Below, in pieces: positions 8,177 to 16,309 of a stretch of DNA of 64,000 nt. How positions within the stretch are numbered: position 1 is the first letter of the stretch; the number at the start of each line of letters is the position of its first letter. Below the pieces are notes generated by a model. The model saw only the letters and a program-made list of their open reading frames with translations, ran no database searches and was not told the DNA's origin. A program made the position numbers and the translations under genes. The stretch comes from Paractinoplanes brasiliensis (GTDB lineage Bacteria; Actinomycetota; Actinomycetes; Mycobacteriales; Micromonosporaceae): positions 3,102,001 to 3,166,000 of the forward strand of contig NZ_SNWR01000001.1 of the NCBI RefSeq assembly GCF_004362215.1. The letters run 5' to 3'.

Positions 8177-9073
8177 ATGGCTCAGACGGCGGTTGCCGAG
8201 TCCGACACCGGGCCATCGCTCAAGGAGCTGGCCCTTCGGCATGGTCTGACGAAGGCCGGGCGCCTGCCCAGGCTGCCGGAATACACCCGGCACCTCTGGA
8301 CGTACCGGCACTTCATAGCCGCTTTCGCCAACGCGAAGGTGAGCGCCTCGCTGGGCAGCACCAAGCTCGGCGTGGTCTGGCAGCTCCTCACCCCGCTGAT
8401 CAACGCCGGCGTCTACTATCTGATCTTCGGTGTGCTGATCAACACCAAGCAGGGCGTCGACAACTTCATCGCGTACCTCTGCGCCGGCGTCTTCATCTTC
8501 GGGTTCACGCAGTCGGTGGTGCAGGCGGGCTCGCAGTCGATCACGGCCAACATGGCCCTGATCCGGGCGCTGCATTTCCCCCGGGCCAGCCTGCCGATCG
8601 CGGTCACCCTGGTCGAGGTGCGCAACATGGTCGCCTCGATCGTCGTGCTCGTCGCGATCGTGTTGTTCACCGGCGAGCCGATCACGGTCGAGTGGCTGCT
8701 CCTGATCCCGGCCCTGATCATGCAGTCGCTCTTCAACGCCGGGCTGGCCCTGTTCGTGTCGCGCCTGATCTCCAAGGTCACCGACATCCGGCAGCTGATC
8801 CCGTACATCCTGCGCATCTGGATGTACGGCTCCGCGGTGCTCTACCCGGTGACGTTCTTCGCCGAGCGACTGGACGGCTGGAAGCTCACCCTGGTCGAGG
8901 CCAACCCGATGCTGATCTTCATCGAGCTGATCCGGCACGCGCTGATGGAGAACGTCGAGCTGGCCCAGCCGATCGGCCTGCTCTGGCTGCAGGCTGTGAT
9001 CTGGACGGCAGTGGTGAGTTTCGGCGGTTACGTCTACTTCTGGCGCGGAGAGAAGGGCTACGGCCGTGGCTGA
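8177..9073 (+). CDS. Polysaccharide/teichoic acid ABC exporter permease (Wzm/TagG-like)
   Basis: 298 residues with six predicted membrane helices, typical of ABC-2 permeases that export undecaprenyl-linked O-antigen or wall teichoic acid. The cytosolic N-terminal segment (PRLPEYTRHLWTYRHFIAAF) and ASLGSTKLGVVWQLLTPLIN are family landmarks. ATG 8177 follows CGGAG. The ATPase gene overlaps by eight bases, so the two form one transporter. Together with the GT-TagF fusion near 20 kb it suggests a glycerol-phosphate wall polymer. TTGACA at 8095 could be a -35, but no matching -10 was found. Confidence 0.88.
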   Translation: MAQTAVAESDTGPSLKELALRHGLTKAGRLPRLPEYTRHLWTYRHFIAAFANAKVSASLGSTKLGVVWQLLTPLINAGVYYLIFGVLINTKQGVDNFIAYLCAGVFIFGFTQSVVQAGSQSITANMALIRALHFPRASLPIAVTLVEVRNMVASIVVLVAIVLFTGEPITVEWLLLIPALIMQSLFNAGLALFVSRLISKVTDIRQLIPYILRIWMYGSAVLYPVTFFAERLDGWKLTLVEANPMLIFIELIRHALMENVELAQPIGLLWLQAVIWTAVVSFGGYVYFWRGEKGYGRG

Positions 9074-9842
9074 GACCGAGCGGCAACCCACTGTCATCGC
9101 GGACAACGCGCACATCGTCTACCGCGTCTACGGCTCGGTGGCGCCCGGCGCCAACACTCCGCTGGCCAGCTTCAAGCGGATCATCACAGGCAAGAAGAGC
9201 GCCGCCGTACGCGAGGTGCACGCGGTCAAGGGTGTCAGCTTCGTGGCCTACAAGGGCGAGGCGATCGGCCTGATCGGCACCAACGGCTCCGGAAAGTCGA
9301 CGCTGCTGCGGGCCATCGCCGGCCTGCTCCCGGTCGAGCGGGGCGGCGGCATCTACGCGGCCGGCCAGCCGTCGCTGCTGGGCGTGAACGCGGCGCTGAT
9401 GAACGACCTGTCCGGCGAGCGCAACGTCGAGCTGGGCTGCCTCGCCATGGGCATGTCCCCGGCCGAGGTCAAGGCGCAGGCCGCCGGCATCATCGAGTTC
9501 TCCGGCATCAACGACCGTGGTGACTTCAGCTCGCTGCCGATGAAGACGTACTCGTCGGGCATGGCGGCCCGGCTGCGCTTCTCGATCGCCGCTGCCAAGA
9601 AGCACGACGTGCTGCTGATCGACGAGGCGCTGGCCACCGGTGACGCCAAGTTCCGCAAGCGCAGCGAGCAACGGGTGCGTGACCTGCGGAAGGAGGCCGG
9701 CACGGTCTTCCTGGTCAGCCACAGCGAGCAGTCGATCCGCGACACGTGCGAACGCTGCATCTGGCTGGAGTCCGGGACGATCCGTGCCGACGGCCCCACC
9801 GACGACGTGCTGAAGGAATACGAGTCCTACGTCAACAAATAG
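9066..9842 (+). CDS. Polysaccharide/teichoic acid ABC exporter ATPase (Wzt/TagH-like)
   Basis: 258 residues. Walker A GTNGSGKST, signature YSSGMAARL and Walker B DVLLIDEALATGD are all intact. A family feature is the long segment before Walker A (YRVYGSVAPGANTPLASFKR) that contacts the permease. It lacks the C-terminal carbohydrate-binding domain of some Wzt proteins, so export is probably not gated by a chain-end mark. GTG start inside the permease gene. It energises export of a lipid-linked wall polymer. Confidence 0.9.
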   Translation: MAETERQPTVIADNAHIVYRVYGSVAPGANTPLASFKRIITGKKSAAVREVHAVKGVSFVAYKGEAIGLIGTNGSGKSTLLRAIAGLLPVERGGGIYAAGQPSLLGVNAALMNDLSGERNVELGCLAMGMSPAEVKAQAAGIIEFSGINDRGDFSSLPMKTYSSGMAARLRFSIAAAKKHDVLLIDEALATGDAKFRKRSEQRVRDLRKEAGTVFLVSHSEQSIRDTCERCIWLESGTIRADGPTDDVLKEYESYVNK

Positions 9843-9845
9843 CGG

Positions 9846-10898
9846 TCACCGCACCGAGAGGTGCACATGGTTGGTGTGGTCGCTCGAGGGGTCGCCGTTG
9901 CCCCTCGAGTACGCCTTCCACCCGCTCGAAGGCAGCCAGATCCGCTTGAACCAGATGACGTAGAGCACGCCCAGCCGACTCGAGTTGTTGATGAAGTAGT
10001 TGGCCAGCCGGGTGCCGTACGCCTTGTCACCACCCGACGCGACGCCACCGAACCCCTTCTTCTCGGCCGCGAAGTCGCACGCCTGCCCCTTGGGATGCTC
10101 ACCGCTGTTCTGCTCACGGAAGCACGCCACATAGCGCGTGAAACCGTCCGCCTTCGCCTGCTTGAGCGCGTGCAGCGTGCGCGGCGTCAGGCAACCGCTG
10201 GTGGTGGGGTCGTTCTCGGTGCACCCCTCGTCGGGCAGTGAGCCGTCCCGGTTGCGCGGCGCCGGGGTGGCCTTGCTGCTCGAACCGCCGTCGGTCGGCT
10301 CCTTGGCGTCCTCGCCCGTCCGGTCCGAGCCACCGGTGTTGGCCGCCTTGAGCGCGGTCTCGGCCTGCACCTTGCGCTTGGCCATGATGTTGACCTGCCG
10401 CTGCTGGTCACGGACCTCGGCGTCGATGGCCAGCTTGGCCTTGCGCTGGGCGTCACGGGTCGCCTTCAGGTCGGCCACGACCTGGTTCTCCCGCACCGCG
10501 ACGGTTTCGAGCGTCTCGGCGCGGTCGAGGAAGCCACCGGCCGAGTCCGCCGCCAGCAGCGCGGTCATCGGGCCGAGACGGCCGGTCCGGTACGACTTCT
10601 GAATGATCTCGTCGATGGCGTCCTGCCGGGGTGCCAGGTCGGCGTCGAGCTCCTTGAGCTTCGCGGCGAGCTGGGCCTGACGGGTCTTGGACCGTGCCAG
10701 GGCCTCCTTGGCCTCCAGGAAACCCTTGGAGGCGACCTCGAGTTGCTGGATCAGGGACTTGGGGGCGCCCTCGCCGTCGTCGCCGTTGTCACCCGGCGCA
10801 GCGGCGGCCGGACCGGCCACCGCCAGGGTCAGCCCGGAGAGCGCGACGAGCAGGGCCAGCAGGGCCGCCGTTCGTCGCCGGACAGTCTTGTGCCGCAC
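9846..10898 (-). CDS. Secreted coiled-coil protein with C-terminal ARB/M15-like domain
   Basis: 350 residues: a signal peptide with a Leu/Ala core ending AGPAAAAPG; a coiled coil of about 130 residues (EAKEALARSKTRQAQLAAKL onward) like the helical part of NlpC/P60 hydrolases; a Ser/Thr/Pro linker; and a C-terminal domain with paired cysteines, GEHPKGQACDF and SDHTNHVHLS. The His/Asp pattern resembles M15-type or ARB-family wall domains, suggesting peptidoglycan binding or cutting. GTG start with GGAAGGAA. It is controlled by a c-di-AMP riboswitch and has a divergent paralogue at 11385. Confidence 0.82.
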   Translation of the reverse strand: MRHKTVRRRTAALLALLVALSGLTLAVAGPAAAAPGDNGDDGEGAPKSLIQQLEVASKGFLEAKEALARSKTRQAQLAAKLKELDADLAPRQDAIDEIIQKSYRTGRLGPMTALLAADSAGGFLDRAETLETVAVRENQVVADLKATRDAQRKAKLAIDAEVRDQQRQVNIMAKRKVQAETALKAANTGGSDRTGEDAKEPTDGGSSSKATPAPRNRDGSLPDEGCTENDPTTSGCLTPRTLHALKQAKADGFTRYVACFREQNSGEHPKGQACDFAAEKKGFGGVASGGDKAYGTRLANYFINNSSRLGVLYVIWFKRIWLPSSGWKAYSRGNGDPSSDHTNHVHLSVR

Positions 10899-10916
10899 TC
10901 TTGTTCCTTCCGTCGG

Positions 10917-11032
10917 CCGCCGACCGGGTTAGCTGACGGGTTCGGGACGGAAGTGATCCCTACCGCGCGGGACGCGGATTCACCCCGGAAAAATTGGTTC
11001 CCCGGCTCGTCGAATGGACGATTAGGCGGCGG
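10917..11032 (-). ncRNA. c-di-AMP riboswitch (ydaO/yuaA type), minus strand
   Basis: The leader of the 9846 gene carries the ydaO landmarks in order: GAGCCGGGGAACCA, GGGGTGAATCC, GGTAGGGATC and CCGAACCCGTCAGCTAACC. It lies 19 bases before the gene start, between the aptamer end and the GGAAGGAA ribosome site. In actinobacteria this class turns off wall-hydrolase genes when c-di-AMP is high. Edges are approximate. Confidence 0.9.
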
Positions 11033-11247
11033 CCCCCTGGGGGTGGAGACCGACCCGACCATACCGACTTCATCACGAGATCGACAGTTATCGCACGCGA
11101 TGCAATTCGCCGGCGACGCCGCGTGACGACAATTACGCAATGTGTTCGGACGGCTACCAAATTGCCTATTCTCTGATCCTGAAGCTCGCTGAACTCTCGG
11201 GTAAACTGGCCGCCGGTTCTGCCGCCGTGGCACCGCCCCCGAGGTGC
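11033..11247. other. Divergent promoter region between two riboswitches
   Basis: About 215 bases with no gene. Both riboswitch transcripts must start here. TAAACT at 11202-11207 is a possible -10 for the plus-strand leader; TATGGT on the minus strand near 11061-11066 is a possible -10 for the other. Neither has a good -35. The stretch is richer in A/T than the flanks. Confidence 0.4.
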
Positions 11248-11366
11248 CGGCAGACCACCGCCCAATCGCCGCGAGGCGAGCCGGGGAACCAGGTCAGTGG
11301 GGTGCATCCGCGCAAGCGGTAGGGATCGCTTCCGTCCCGAACCCGTCAGCTAACCCGGTCGGCGGT
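11248..11366 (+). ncRNA. c-di-AMP riboswitch (ydaO/yuaA type), plus strand
   Basis: Same set of landmarks as the minus-strand copy: GAGCCGGGGAACCA, GGGGTGCATCC, GGTAGGGATCGCTTCCGTCC and CCGAACCCGTCAGCTAACC. It ends 18 bases before the TTG start at 11385. The 3' halves of the two aptamers are nearly identical, so they are a duplicated pair. Edges are approximate. Confidence 0.9.
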
Positions 11367-11384
11367 TTACCGGAAGGAACTGCA

Positions 11385-12416
11385 TTGACCGTACGACCCC
11401 GCCGGTGGCTGATGCTTGCCCTGGCGCCGATCGTGGCCATCTCTTTCCTGGCCGTGCCCGCGTCCCCGGCCGGCGCCGAGCCCGGCGACTCGGGCGCCCC
11501 CAATGAGGGCACGTCGGGCGACACCGTGGGCAAGAACGCGACCCTCGACGACGTGATCGAGTCGTCGAACCGGCGCTTCGTCGCCGCCAAGGCCGCGGTG
11601 ACCAAGTCCACAGCGGCGCGCAAGAGGCTGGCCACCGAGATCAGAGTCGCCGAGGCCAAGCGGCTCTCACTGTTGCCCGAGGTCAACGCCATCGCCGGCC
11701 AGCAGTACCGCACCGGCCACCTGGGGGCTGCCGGCTTCCTGCTGGGCAGCCAGAACTCGGACGACTTCCTGGCCAAGGCGGTCTCGCTCGAAGAGATCAA
11801 CGCGATGCAGGACCGCAAGCTCGCCGAGCTCAACCGGGCGATCCGCGACGTCAACGCGAAGAAGGCCGCCCTCGACGCCGAGGTCAAGAAGTACGAGACC
11901 AACCTCGTCGCGATGAGGAAGCAGAAGGAAGCGGCCGACAAGGCGCTCGCGCTGGTCGGCGGCGAAAGCCTCACTCATGGTCTGGTGCTGGCGAAATCGC
12001 CGTCCGCCACCCCCGCGCCGCGCAATTCCGACGGCGGTTTCTCGCCGGAGGGCTGCAACGTGGCGGACCCCACCACCAATGGCTGCATCACCGCGCGTAC
12101 ACATCACATGTACAAAGAGGTGAAGAAGGCCGGCTTCAACAGATTCGTGGGTTGTCACCGCAACGGCGGGCCGTTCGAGCATCCCAAGGGCCGGGCCTGT
12201 GACTGGTCGCTGCAGAACCGCGGTTTCGCGCCCGCTCATAATGCCGACACCCGCAGGTACGGCAACAACCTGATGGCGTTTCTGGTGCGTAATGCCGACA
12301 AGCTCGGCATCTATTACGTCATCTGGTACAAGCAGATCTGGTTCCCGGCCAGCGGCTGGAGTTCGTACAGCGGTCCGAGTGACCACACCGACCACGTGCA
12401 CGTGTCGATGCTGTAA
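11385..12416 (+). CDS. Secreted coiled-coil wall protein, paralogue of 9846 gene
   Basis: 343 residues from TTG 11385, which follows GGAAGGAAC. It has the same plan as the divergent neighbour: signal peptide (LALAPIVAISFLAVPASPAGA), coiled coil, linker, then a Cys-rich C-terminal domain with FEHPKGRACDW and SDHTDHVHVSM. The two share phrases such as TPAPRN and YYVIWYKQIWFP/YVIWFKRIWLP. It is likely a peptidoglycan-acting or wall-binding protein exported by Sec. It is controlled by its own c-di-AMP riboswitch and closed by a strong bidirectional terminator. Confidence 0.82.
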   Translation: MTVRPRRWLMLALAPIVAISFLAVPASPAGAEPGDSGAPNEGTSGDTVGKNATLDDVIESSNRRFVAAKAAVTKSTAARKRLATEIRVAEAKRLSLLPEVNAIAGQQYRTGHLGAAGFLLGSQNSDDFLAKAVSLEEINAMQDRKLAELNRAIRDVNAKKAALDAEVKKYETNLVAMRKQKEAADKALALVGGESLTHGLVLAKSPSATPAPRNSDGGFSPEGCNVADPTTNGCITARTHHMYKEVKKAGFNRFVGCHRNGGPFEHPKGRACDWSLQNRGFAPAHNADTRRYGNNLMAFLVRNADKLGIYYVIWYKQIWFPASGWSSYSGPSDHTDHVHVSML

Positions 12417-12431
12417 GTGTCATCGACCAGG

Positions 12432-12464
12432 AAAAAGGCCCCGGGTGTGACCCGGGGCCTTTTT
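12432..12464. terminator. Bidirectional rho-independent terminator
   Basis: A perfect 15-bp stem (AAAAAGGCCCCGGGT and its complement) with a 3-base loop, giving a T run on either strand. It separates the convergent wall-protein gene and the GH65 gene and can serve both. Confidence 0.92.
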
Positions 12465-12476
12465 CGTTGCCGTGTG

Positions 12477-14840
12477 TCAGCTGGTCATGCGCCGCACCGG
12501 GGCGCGGCCCTGGGGCTGGATCGGCGCCGGGCCGACCGGGTGCGGCGGCGGGATCGGCACGGTCACCGGCTTGACCTGGGTGACCTCGACGTCCTTGCCG
12601 TGGTGGTTGATCACCAGACGGGCCGATCCGCCGCCGTTGCGCAGCGAATAGGTCACCTCGTCGGCGGTCACGTTCACCCGCAGCCGCAGCCCGCGCCAGA
12701 GCAGCGAGAACTCCAGGTTGTTGATGCGGCTGGGCAGGCGCGGCGCGAACGAGAGCTGACCGTTGAAGTCGCGCATGCCGCCCAGACCGGCTACCAGCGA
12801 GATCCACGTGCCGGCCAGCGACGCGATGTGCAGGCCGTCCCGCGAGTTCTGGTGCAGGTCGTGCAGGTCCATCAGAGCGGCCTCGCCCAGATAGTCGTGC
12901 GCCAGCTCCAGATGACCGGTCTCGGCCGCGAGAACGGCCTGGACGCAGGCCGACAGCGACGAGTCCCGGACGGTCCGCGCGTCGTAGTAGGCGAAGTTGC
13001 GGGCCTTCTCCTCCGGCGTGAACGCGTCACCCCGGATGTACATCGCCATGACCAGGTCGGCCTGCTTGACCACCTGCTTGCGGTACAGGTCGAAGTACGG
13101 GTAGTTGAGCAGCAGCGGATACGCCTCGGGCGGGGTGGCCTCGAAGTCCCACTCCTGCAGCCGGGTGAAGCCCTCGGACTGCTGGTGAACACCCAGTTCC
13201 CGGTCGTACGGGATGTGCACCGCGGCCGCCGCGTCCCGCCAGCCCGCCGTCTCCTCGTCGTCCACGCCCAGCTTCCGCGCCAGGTCGGGGTGACGCTTGG
13301 CGGCGTCGGCGGCCGCCATAAAGTTCTGCTGGGCCATCAGGTTGGTGTAGATGTTGTCGTTGACCACGGCGGTGTACTCGTCGGGACCGGTCACGCCGTC
13401 GATGTGGAACCGCCCGTGCCGGTCGTGATGACCCAGCGAGCGCCACAGCCGCGCGGTCTCGACCAGCAGCTCCAGCCCAACCTCGCGCTCGAAGTCGTAG
13501 TCGCCGGTGGCCTGCACGTAACGGCGTACGGCGTCGGCGATGTCGGCGCCGATGTGGAAGCCCGCGGTGCCGGCCGGCCAGTACGCCGAGCACTCCTGCC
13601 CGCGGATCGTACGCCACGGGAACGCGGCCCCCTGCAGGCCGAGCGTCTGGGCCCGCTCCCGCGCCAGGTCCAGCGTCGAGTGCCGCCAGCGCAGCACGTC
13701 GGCCGCCGCGGAGGGCTGTGTGTACGTCAGCGCCGGCAGCACGAAGCTCTCGGCGTCCCAGAACGTGTGGCCGTCGTAGCCGGGGCCGCTGAGACCCTTG
13801 GAGCCGATCGGCCGCTGCTCGGCCCGAGCGCCCGCCTGCAGCGTGTGGAACAGCCCGAAACGGACCGCCTGCTGCACCTCGGGGTCGCCCTCGACCTTGA
13901 CGTCGGAGTGGTCCCAGAAGGCGTCCAGGTAGTCGCGCTGGGCCTCGACCAGGCCCTCCCAGCCGTCGAGCCGGGCGCTGGCGAGCGCGGCGCCGACCTG
14001 GTCGCGTACGGCGGGCAGCGAGCGGTGGCTCGACCAGCCGTAGGCCGCCAGTTTGACCACGCGCAGCTTCTGACCCGGCTCGAGCTTGCAGGCCACGGTC
14101 GTGCGCAGCCAGTCGGGGTGGCCCTCGGTGGTCACGGCGTGCTTGCCGGGGGTGTCGACGAGGTGTTCCATGGCCGCGGCCATGCGCAGGTCGCTGGCCT
14201 TGGTGCGGTGCACCAGCAGACCACCGGTGCGCTGCTCGAGCACCTCCTCGGACTGCAGCGGGTGGTCGAGCACGGCGGCGACCCGGGGGTCCTTGCTCAT
14301 GGGCGGGAGCTGCTCGTTGGCGACCAGCTCGGACTGCAGGATCAGGCGGGACGGGCCGTCGAGCGGCTCGACCTCGTACAGGAAGGCGACGACGGAGCGC
14401 TGGGTGAAGGAGACCAGCCGCACGGTGCGTACGCGGATCGCCTGGCCGGACGGGGAGACCCACTCGACCGTCCGCTCGAGTGTGCCCGCCCGCAGGTCGA
14501 GGACCCGCTCGTGGGACCGCAGCTCGCCGTAGCGTACGTCGAACGGCTCGTCGTCGACCAGCAGCCGCATGAGCTTGGCGTTGGTCACGTTAACCATCGT
14601 CTGGCCGGATTCGGGGAAGCCGTAGCCCGCCTCCGCGTACGGCAGCGGACGGAGTTCGTAGAACGAGTTCAGGTACGTGCCCGGCAGGCCGTGCGGCTCG
14701 CCCTCGTCCAGGTTTCCGCGTATCCCGATGTGTCCGTTGGCCAGCGCGAACACCGACTCCGACTGGGCCAGCAGGTCGAGGTCGAGCCGGGTCTCCCGGA
14801 TGTGCCAGGGATCGACGGGATATGCCCGTTCACGGATCAC
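12477..14840 (-). CDS. Glycoside hydrolase family 65 phosphorylase
   Basis: 787 residues, full length for GH65: an N-terminal super-sandwich domain (DPWHIRETRLD onward), an alpha6/alpha6 barrel and a C-terminal beta domain. The catalytic acid is E488 in GPDEY. GH65 enzymes phosphorolyse trehalose, maltose, kojibiose or similar sugars with inversion to glucose and beta-glucose 1-phosphate. The partner beta-phosphoglucomutase lies 60 bases upstream, the same arrangement as Rv3400-Rv3401 in Mycobacterium tuberculosis. The disaccharide used cannot be read from sequence. GTG start after GAGAGG. Confidence 0.9.
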   Translation of the reverse strand: MIRERAYPVDPWHIRETRLDLDLLAQSESVFALANGHIGIRGNLDEGEPHGLPGTYLNSFYELRPLPYAEAGYGFPESGQTMVNVTNAKLMRLLVDDEPFDVRYGELRSHERVLDLRAGTLERTVEWVSPSGQAIRVRTVRLVSFTQRSVVAFLYEVEPLDGPSRLILQSELVANEQLPPMSKDPRVAAVLDHPLQSEEVLEQRTGGLLVHRTKASDLRMAAAMEHLVDTPGKHAVTTEGHPDWLRTTVACKLEPGQKLRVVKLAAYGWSSHRSLPAVRDQVGAALASARLDGWEGLVEAQRDYLDAFWDHSDVKVEGDPEVQQAVRFGLFHTLQAGARAEQRPIGSKGLSGPGYDGHTFWDAESFVLPALTYTQPSAAADVLRWRHSTLDLARERAQTLGLQGAAFPWRTIRGQECSAYWPAGTAGFHIGADIADAVRRYVQATGDYDFEREVGLELLVETARLWRSLGHHDRHGRFHIDGVTGPDEYTAVVNDNIYTNLMAQQNFMAAADAAKRHPDLARKLGVDDEETAGWRDAAAAVHIPYDRELGVHQQSEGFTRLQEWDFEATPPEAYPLLLNYPYFDLYRKQVVKQADLVMAMYIRGDAFTPEEKARNFAYYDARTVRDSSLSACVQAVLAAETGHLELAHDYLGEAALMDLHDLHQNSRDGLHIASLAGTWISLVAGLGGMRDFNGQLSFAPRLPSRINNLEFSLLWRGLRLRVNVTADEVTYSLRNGGGSARLVINHHGKDVEVTQVKPVTVPIPPPHPVGPAPIQPQGRAPVRRMTS

Positions 14841-14900
14841 GGTGGTGCCTCTCGAAAATGAGCAAAGGAAAGTCTTGAAGATATAAACGCTGATACGTGC

Positions 14901-15641
14901 TCAGCGCGTCAGGAGTTCGGACAGGTCCGTGACAACGATGTCGGCACCGTTGTCCAGAAGCGCCTGAGTCTGACCCACACGGTCAACCCCGATCACGATC
15001 CCGAACTTGCCGGCCCGTCCCGCGGCCACGCCGGCCTGGGCGTCCTCATAGACGGCACAGCTTTCCGGCGGGAGGCCGAGCTGCACGGCGGCGTACAGGA
15101 ACGTGTCGGGTGCCGGCTTGCCCGGCAGACTCTGCTCGCGGGCGGTCACCCCGTCCACGCGCACCTCGATGAGATCGGCGATGCCCGCCGCCTCCAGAAC
15201 GTCCTTGCAGTTGGCGCTGGCCGACACGACGGCACGGCGCAGGCCGGCTTCCTTCGCGGCCTTGAGGTAGTCGACCGAGCCGGCGTAGACCTGCACGGCG
15301 CCCTCTTTGATCTTCTGCAGGACGAGGAGGTTCTTGCGGTTGCCGATGCCGTTCACGGTCTGCTGGTCGGGACCGTCGTCCGGGGTGCCCTCGGGAAGGG
15401 TGATGTGCCGAGAGGCCAGGAAGGTGCGAACACCATCGGCGCGTGGGCGGCCGTCGACGTAATCGTGATAGTCGGCGCCGGGGTCGAACGGCACGAACGC
15501 TTGCCCGTGCTGCACCGACCACGCTTGGAGGAAGGTGTCGAACGTCTGCTTCCACGCAGCATTGTGCACAAGAGCGGTCTGCGTGAGCACGCCGTCAAGA
15601 TCGAAAAGGCATGCTGTTACTTGAGGAGGTAGTCCGAGCAC
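14901..15641 (-). CDS. Beta-phosphoglucomutase (HAD family)
   Basis: 246 residues from GTG 15641. HAD motifs: DLDGVL (D14 nucleophile, D16 acid/base), VVSASANC, GKPAPDTF lysine and the final YEDAQAG acidic pair. The cap contains HDYVDGRPRADGV, the usual substrate-facing stretch. It should convert beta-glucose 1-phosphate from the GH65 enzyme into glucose 6-phosphate. The start is chosen because VLGLPPQVTACLFDLDG matches how relatives begin and because TACATT lies six bases before it, a leaderless promoter. A longer frame opens at 15668. Confidence 0.9.
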   Translation of the reverse strand: MLGLPPQVTACLFDLDGVLTQTALVHNAAWKQTFDTFLQAWSVQHGQAFVPFDPGADYHDYVDGRPRADGVRTFLASRHITLPEGTPDDGPDQQTVNGIGNRKNLLVLQKIKEGAVQVYAGSVDYLKAAKEAGLRRAVVSASANCKDVLEAAGIADLIEVRVDGVTAREQSLPGKPAPDTFLYAAVQLGLPPESCAVYEDAQAGVAAGRAGKFGIVIGVDRVGQTQALLDNGADIVVTDLSELLTR

Positions 15642-15647
15642 CGGCCC

Positions 15648-15653
15648 AATGTA
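15648..15653 (-). promoter_or_regulatory. -10 hexamer TACATT of leaderless pgmB-like gene
   Basis: TACATT, minus strand, six bases before GTG 15641. It probably drives the beta-phosphoglucomutase and GH65 genes together. Confidence 0.5.
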
Positions 15654-15728
15654 GCCGCACCCGGACACCCATGAGTCCGGAAGGGCGGCTTCACATTTCG
15701 ACGGCGAGTTTACGGGCAGTTCAAAGTG

Positions 15729-16241
15729 CTATTGCCGGCTCGTGTCGCCCGGCGCGGCGAGCAGGATCCGCAACCCGATCGTGGTACCGATCGGGCCGGT
15801 GGCCACGGTGACCTCGTCGCACAGCTGATGGGCCAGCCAGATGCCACGGCCACCCACCTCGTACGCCTCGGGGACCTCGGGCGGCGTCAGGTAGTGCGCG
15901 GGGATGCCGGGGCCGGAGTCGGTCACCGAGCACCACGCCGAGCCGTCGGCCAGCCAGAGCAGCAGCCGCCCGTTGCCCCCGGCGTGCAGCACGACGTTGG
16001 TGACCACCTCGTTGACCGCGAGGACGAAGCCGGAGAGCCGGTCGCCGCCCAGGCCGGAAGTGGTGAGACGGGCCGACACCTCATGCCGGACCAACGCGAT
16101 CTCGTCACGCCCGAACCGGCGGTCGAGCAGGCGGCCGCCGGACGTGGACGGCGCGCTCGCGAGGACCGTCGGCGAGACACCAGCTTCCACCGGCTCCGCG
16201 CCCGGAGCCGGTCGCACACCCTGTCGCACTCTGTCCTCCAC
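15729..16241 (-). CDS. RsbW-like ATP-binding protein (HATPase_c, anti-sigma kinase type)
   Basis: 170 residues. It is a single GHKL domain: N box FVLAVNEVVTNVVLHA, G1 box SVTDSGPGIP, G2 region GGRGIWLAHQLCDEV and closing GTTIGLRI. This short form is typical of actinobacterial anti-sigma or anti-anti-sigma switch kinases that act on STAS proteins; no partner is encoded here. GTG 16241 is preferred because the longer start at 16268 lies inside a dyad. TAGGCT is eight bases upstream. Confidence 0.82.
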   Translation of the reverse strand: MEDRVRQGVRPAPGAEPVEAGVSPTVLASAPSTSGGRLLDRRFGRDEIALVRHEVSARLTTSGLGGDRLSGFVLAVNEVVTNVVLHAGGNGRLLLWLADGSAWCSVTDSGPGIPAHYLTPPEVPEAYEVGGRGIWLAHQLCDEVTVATGPIGTTIGLRILLAAPGDTSRQ

Positions 16242-16261
16242 CGTGGTGCAGCCTACGCGGT

Positions 16262-16279
16262 GTGCCACCTCAGTGGCAC
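16262..16279. promoter_or_regulatory. 18-bp dyad before the RsbW-like gene
   Basis: Perfect 7-bp arms GTGCCAC and GTGGCAC around CTCA. It lies 21 bases upstream of GTG 16241, about the -35 position relative to TAGGCT, where an operator would be expected. The regulator is unknown. Confidence 0.4.
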
Positions 16280-16309
16280 CACGCGTCCACGATATTGGGT
16301 GACGGCTCG

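Noticed and set aside
12417..14861. Long plus-strand frame opposite the GH65 gene
   Set aside because: A shadow frame produced by the GC-rich third positions of a clear 787-residue enzyme on the other strand.
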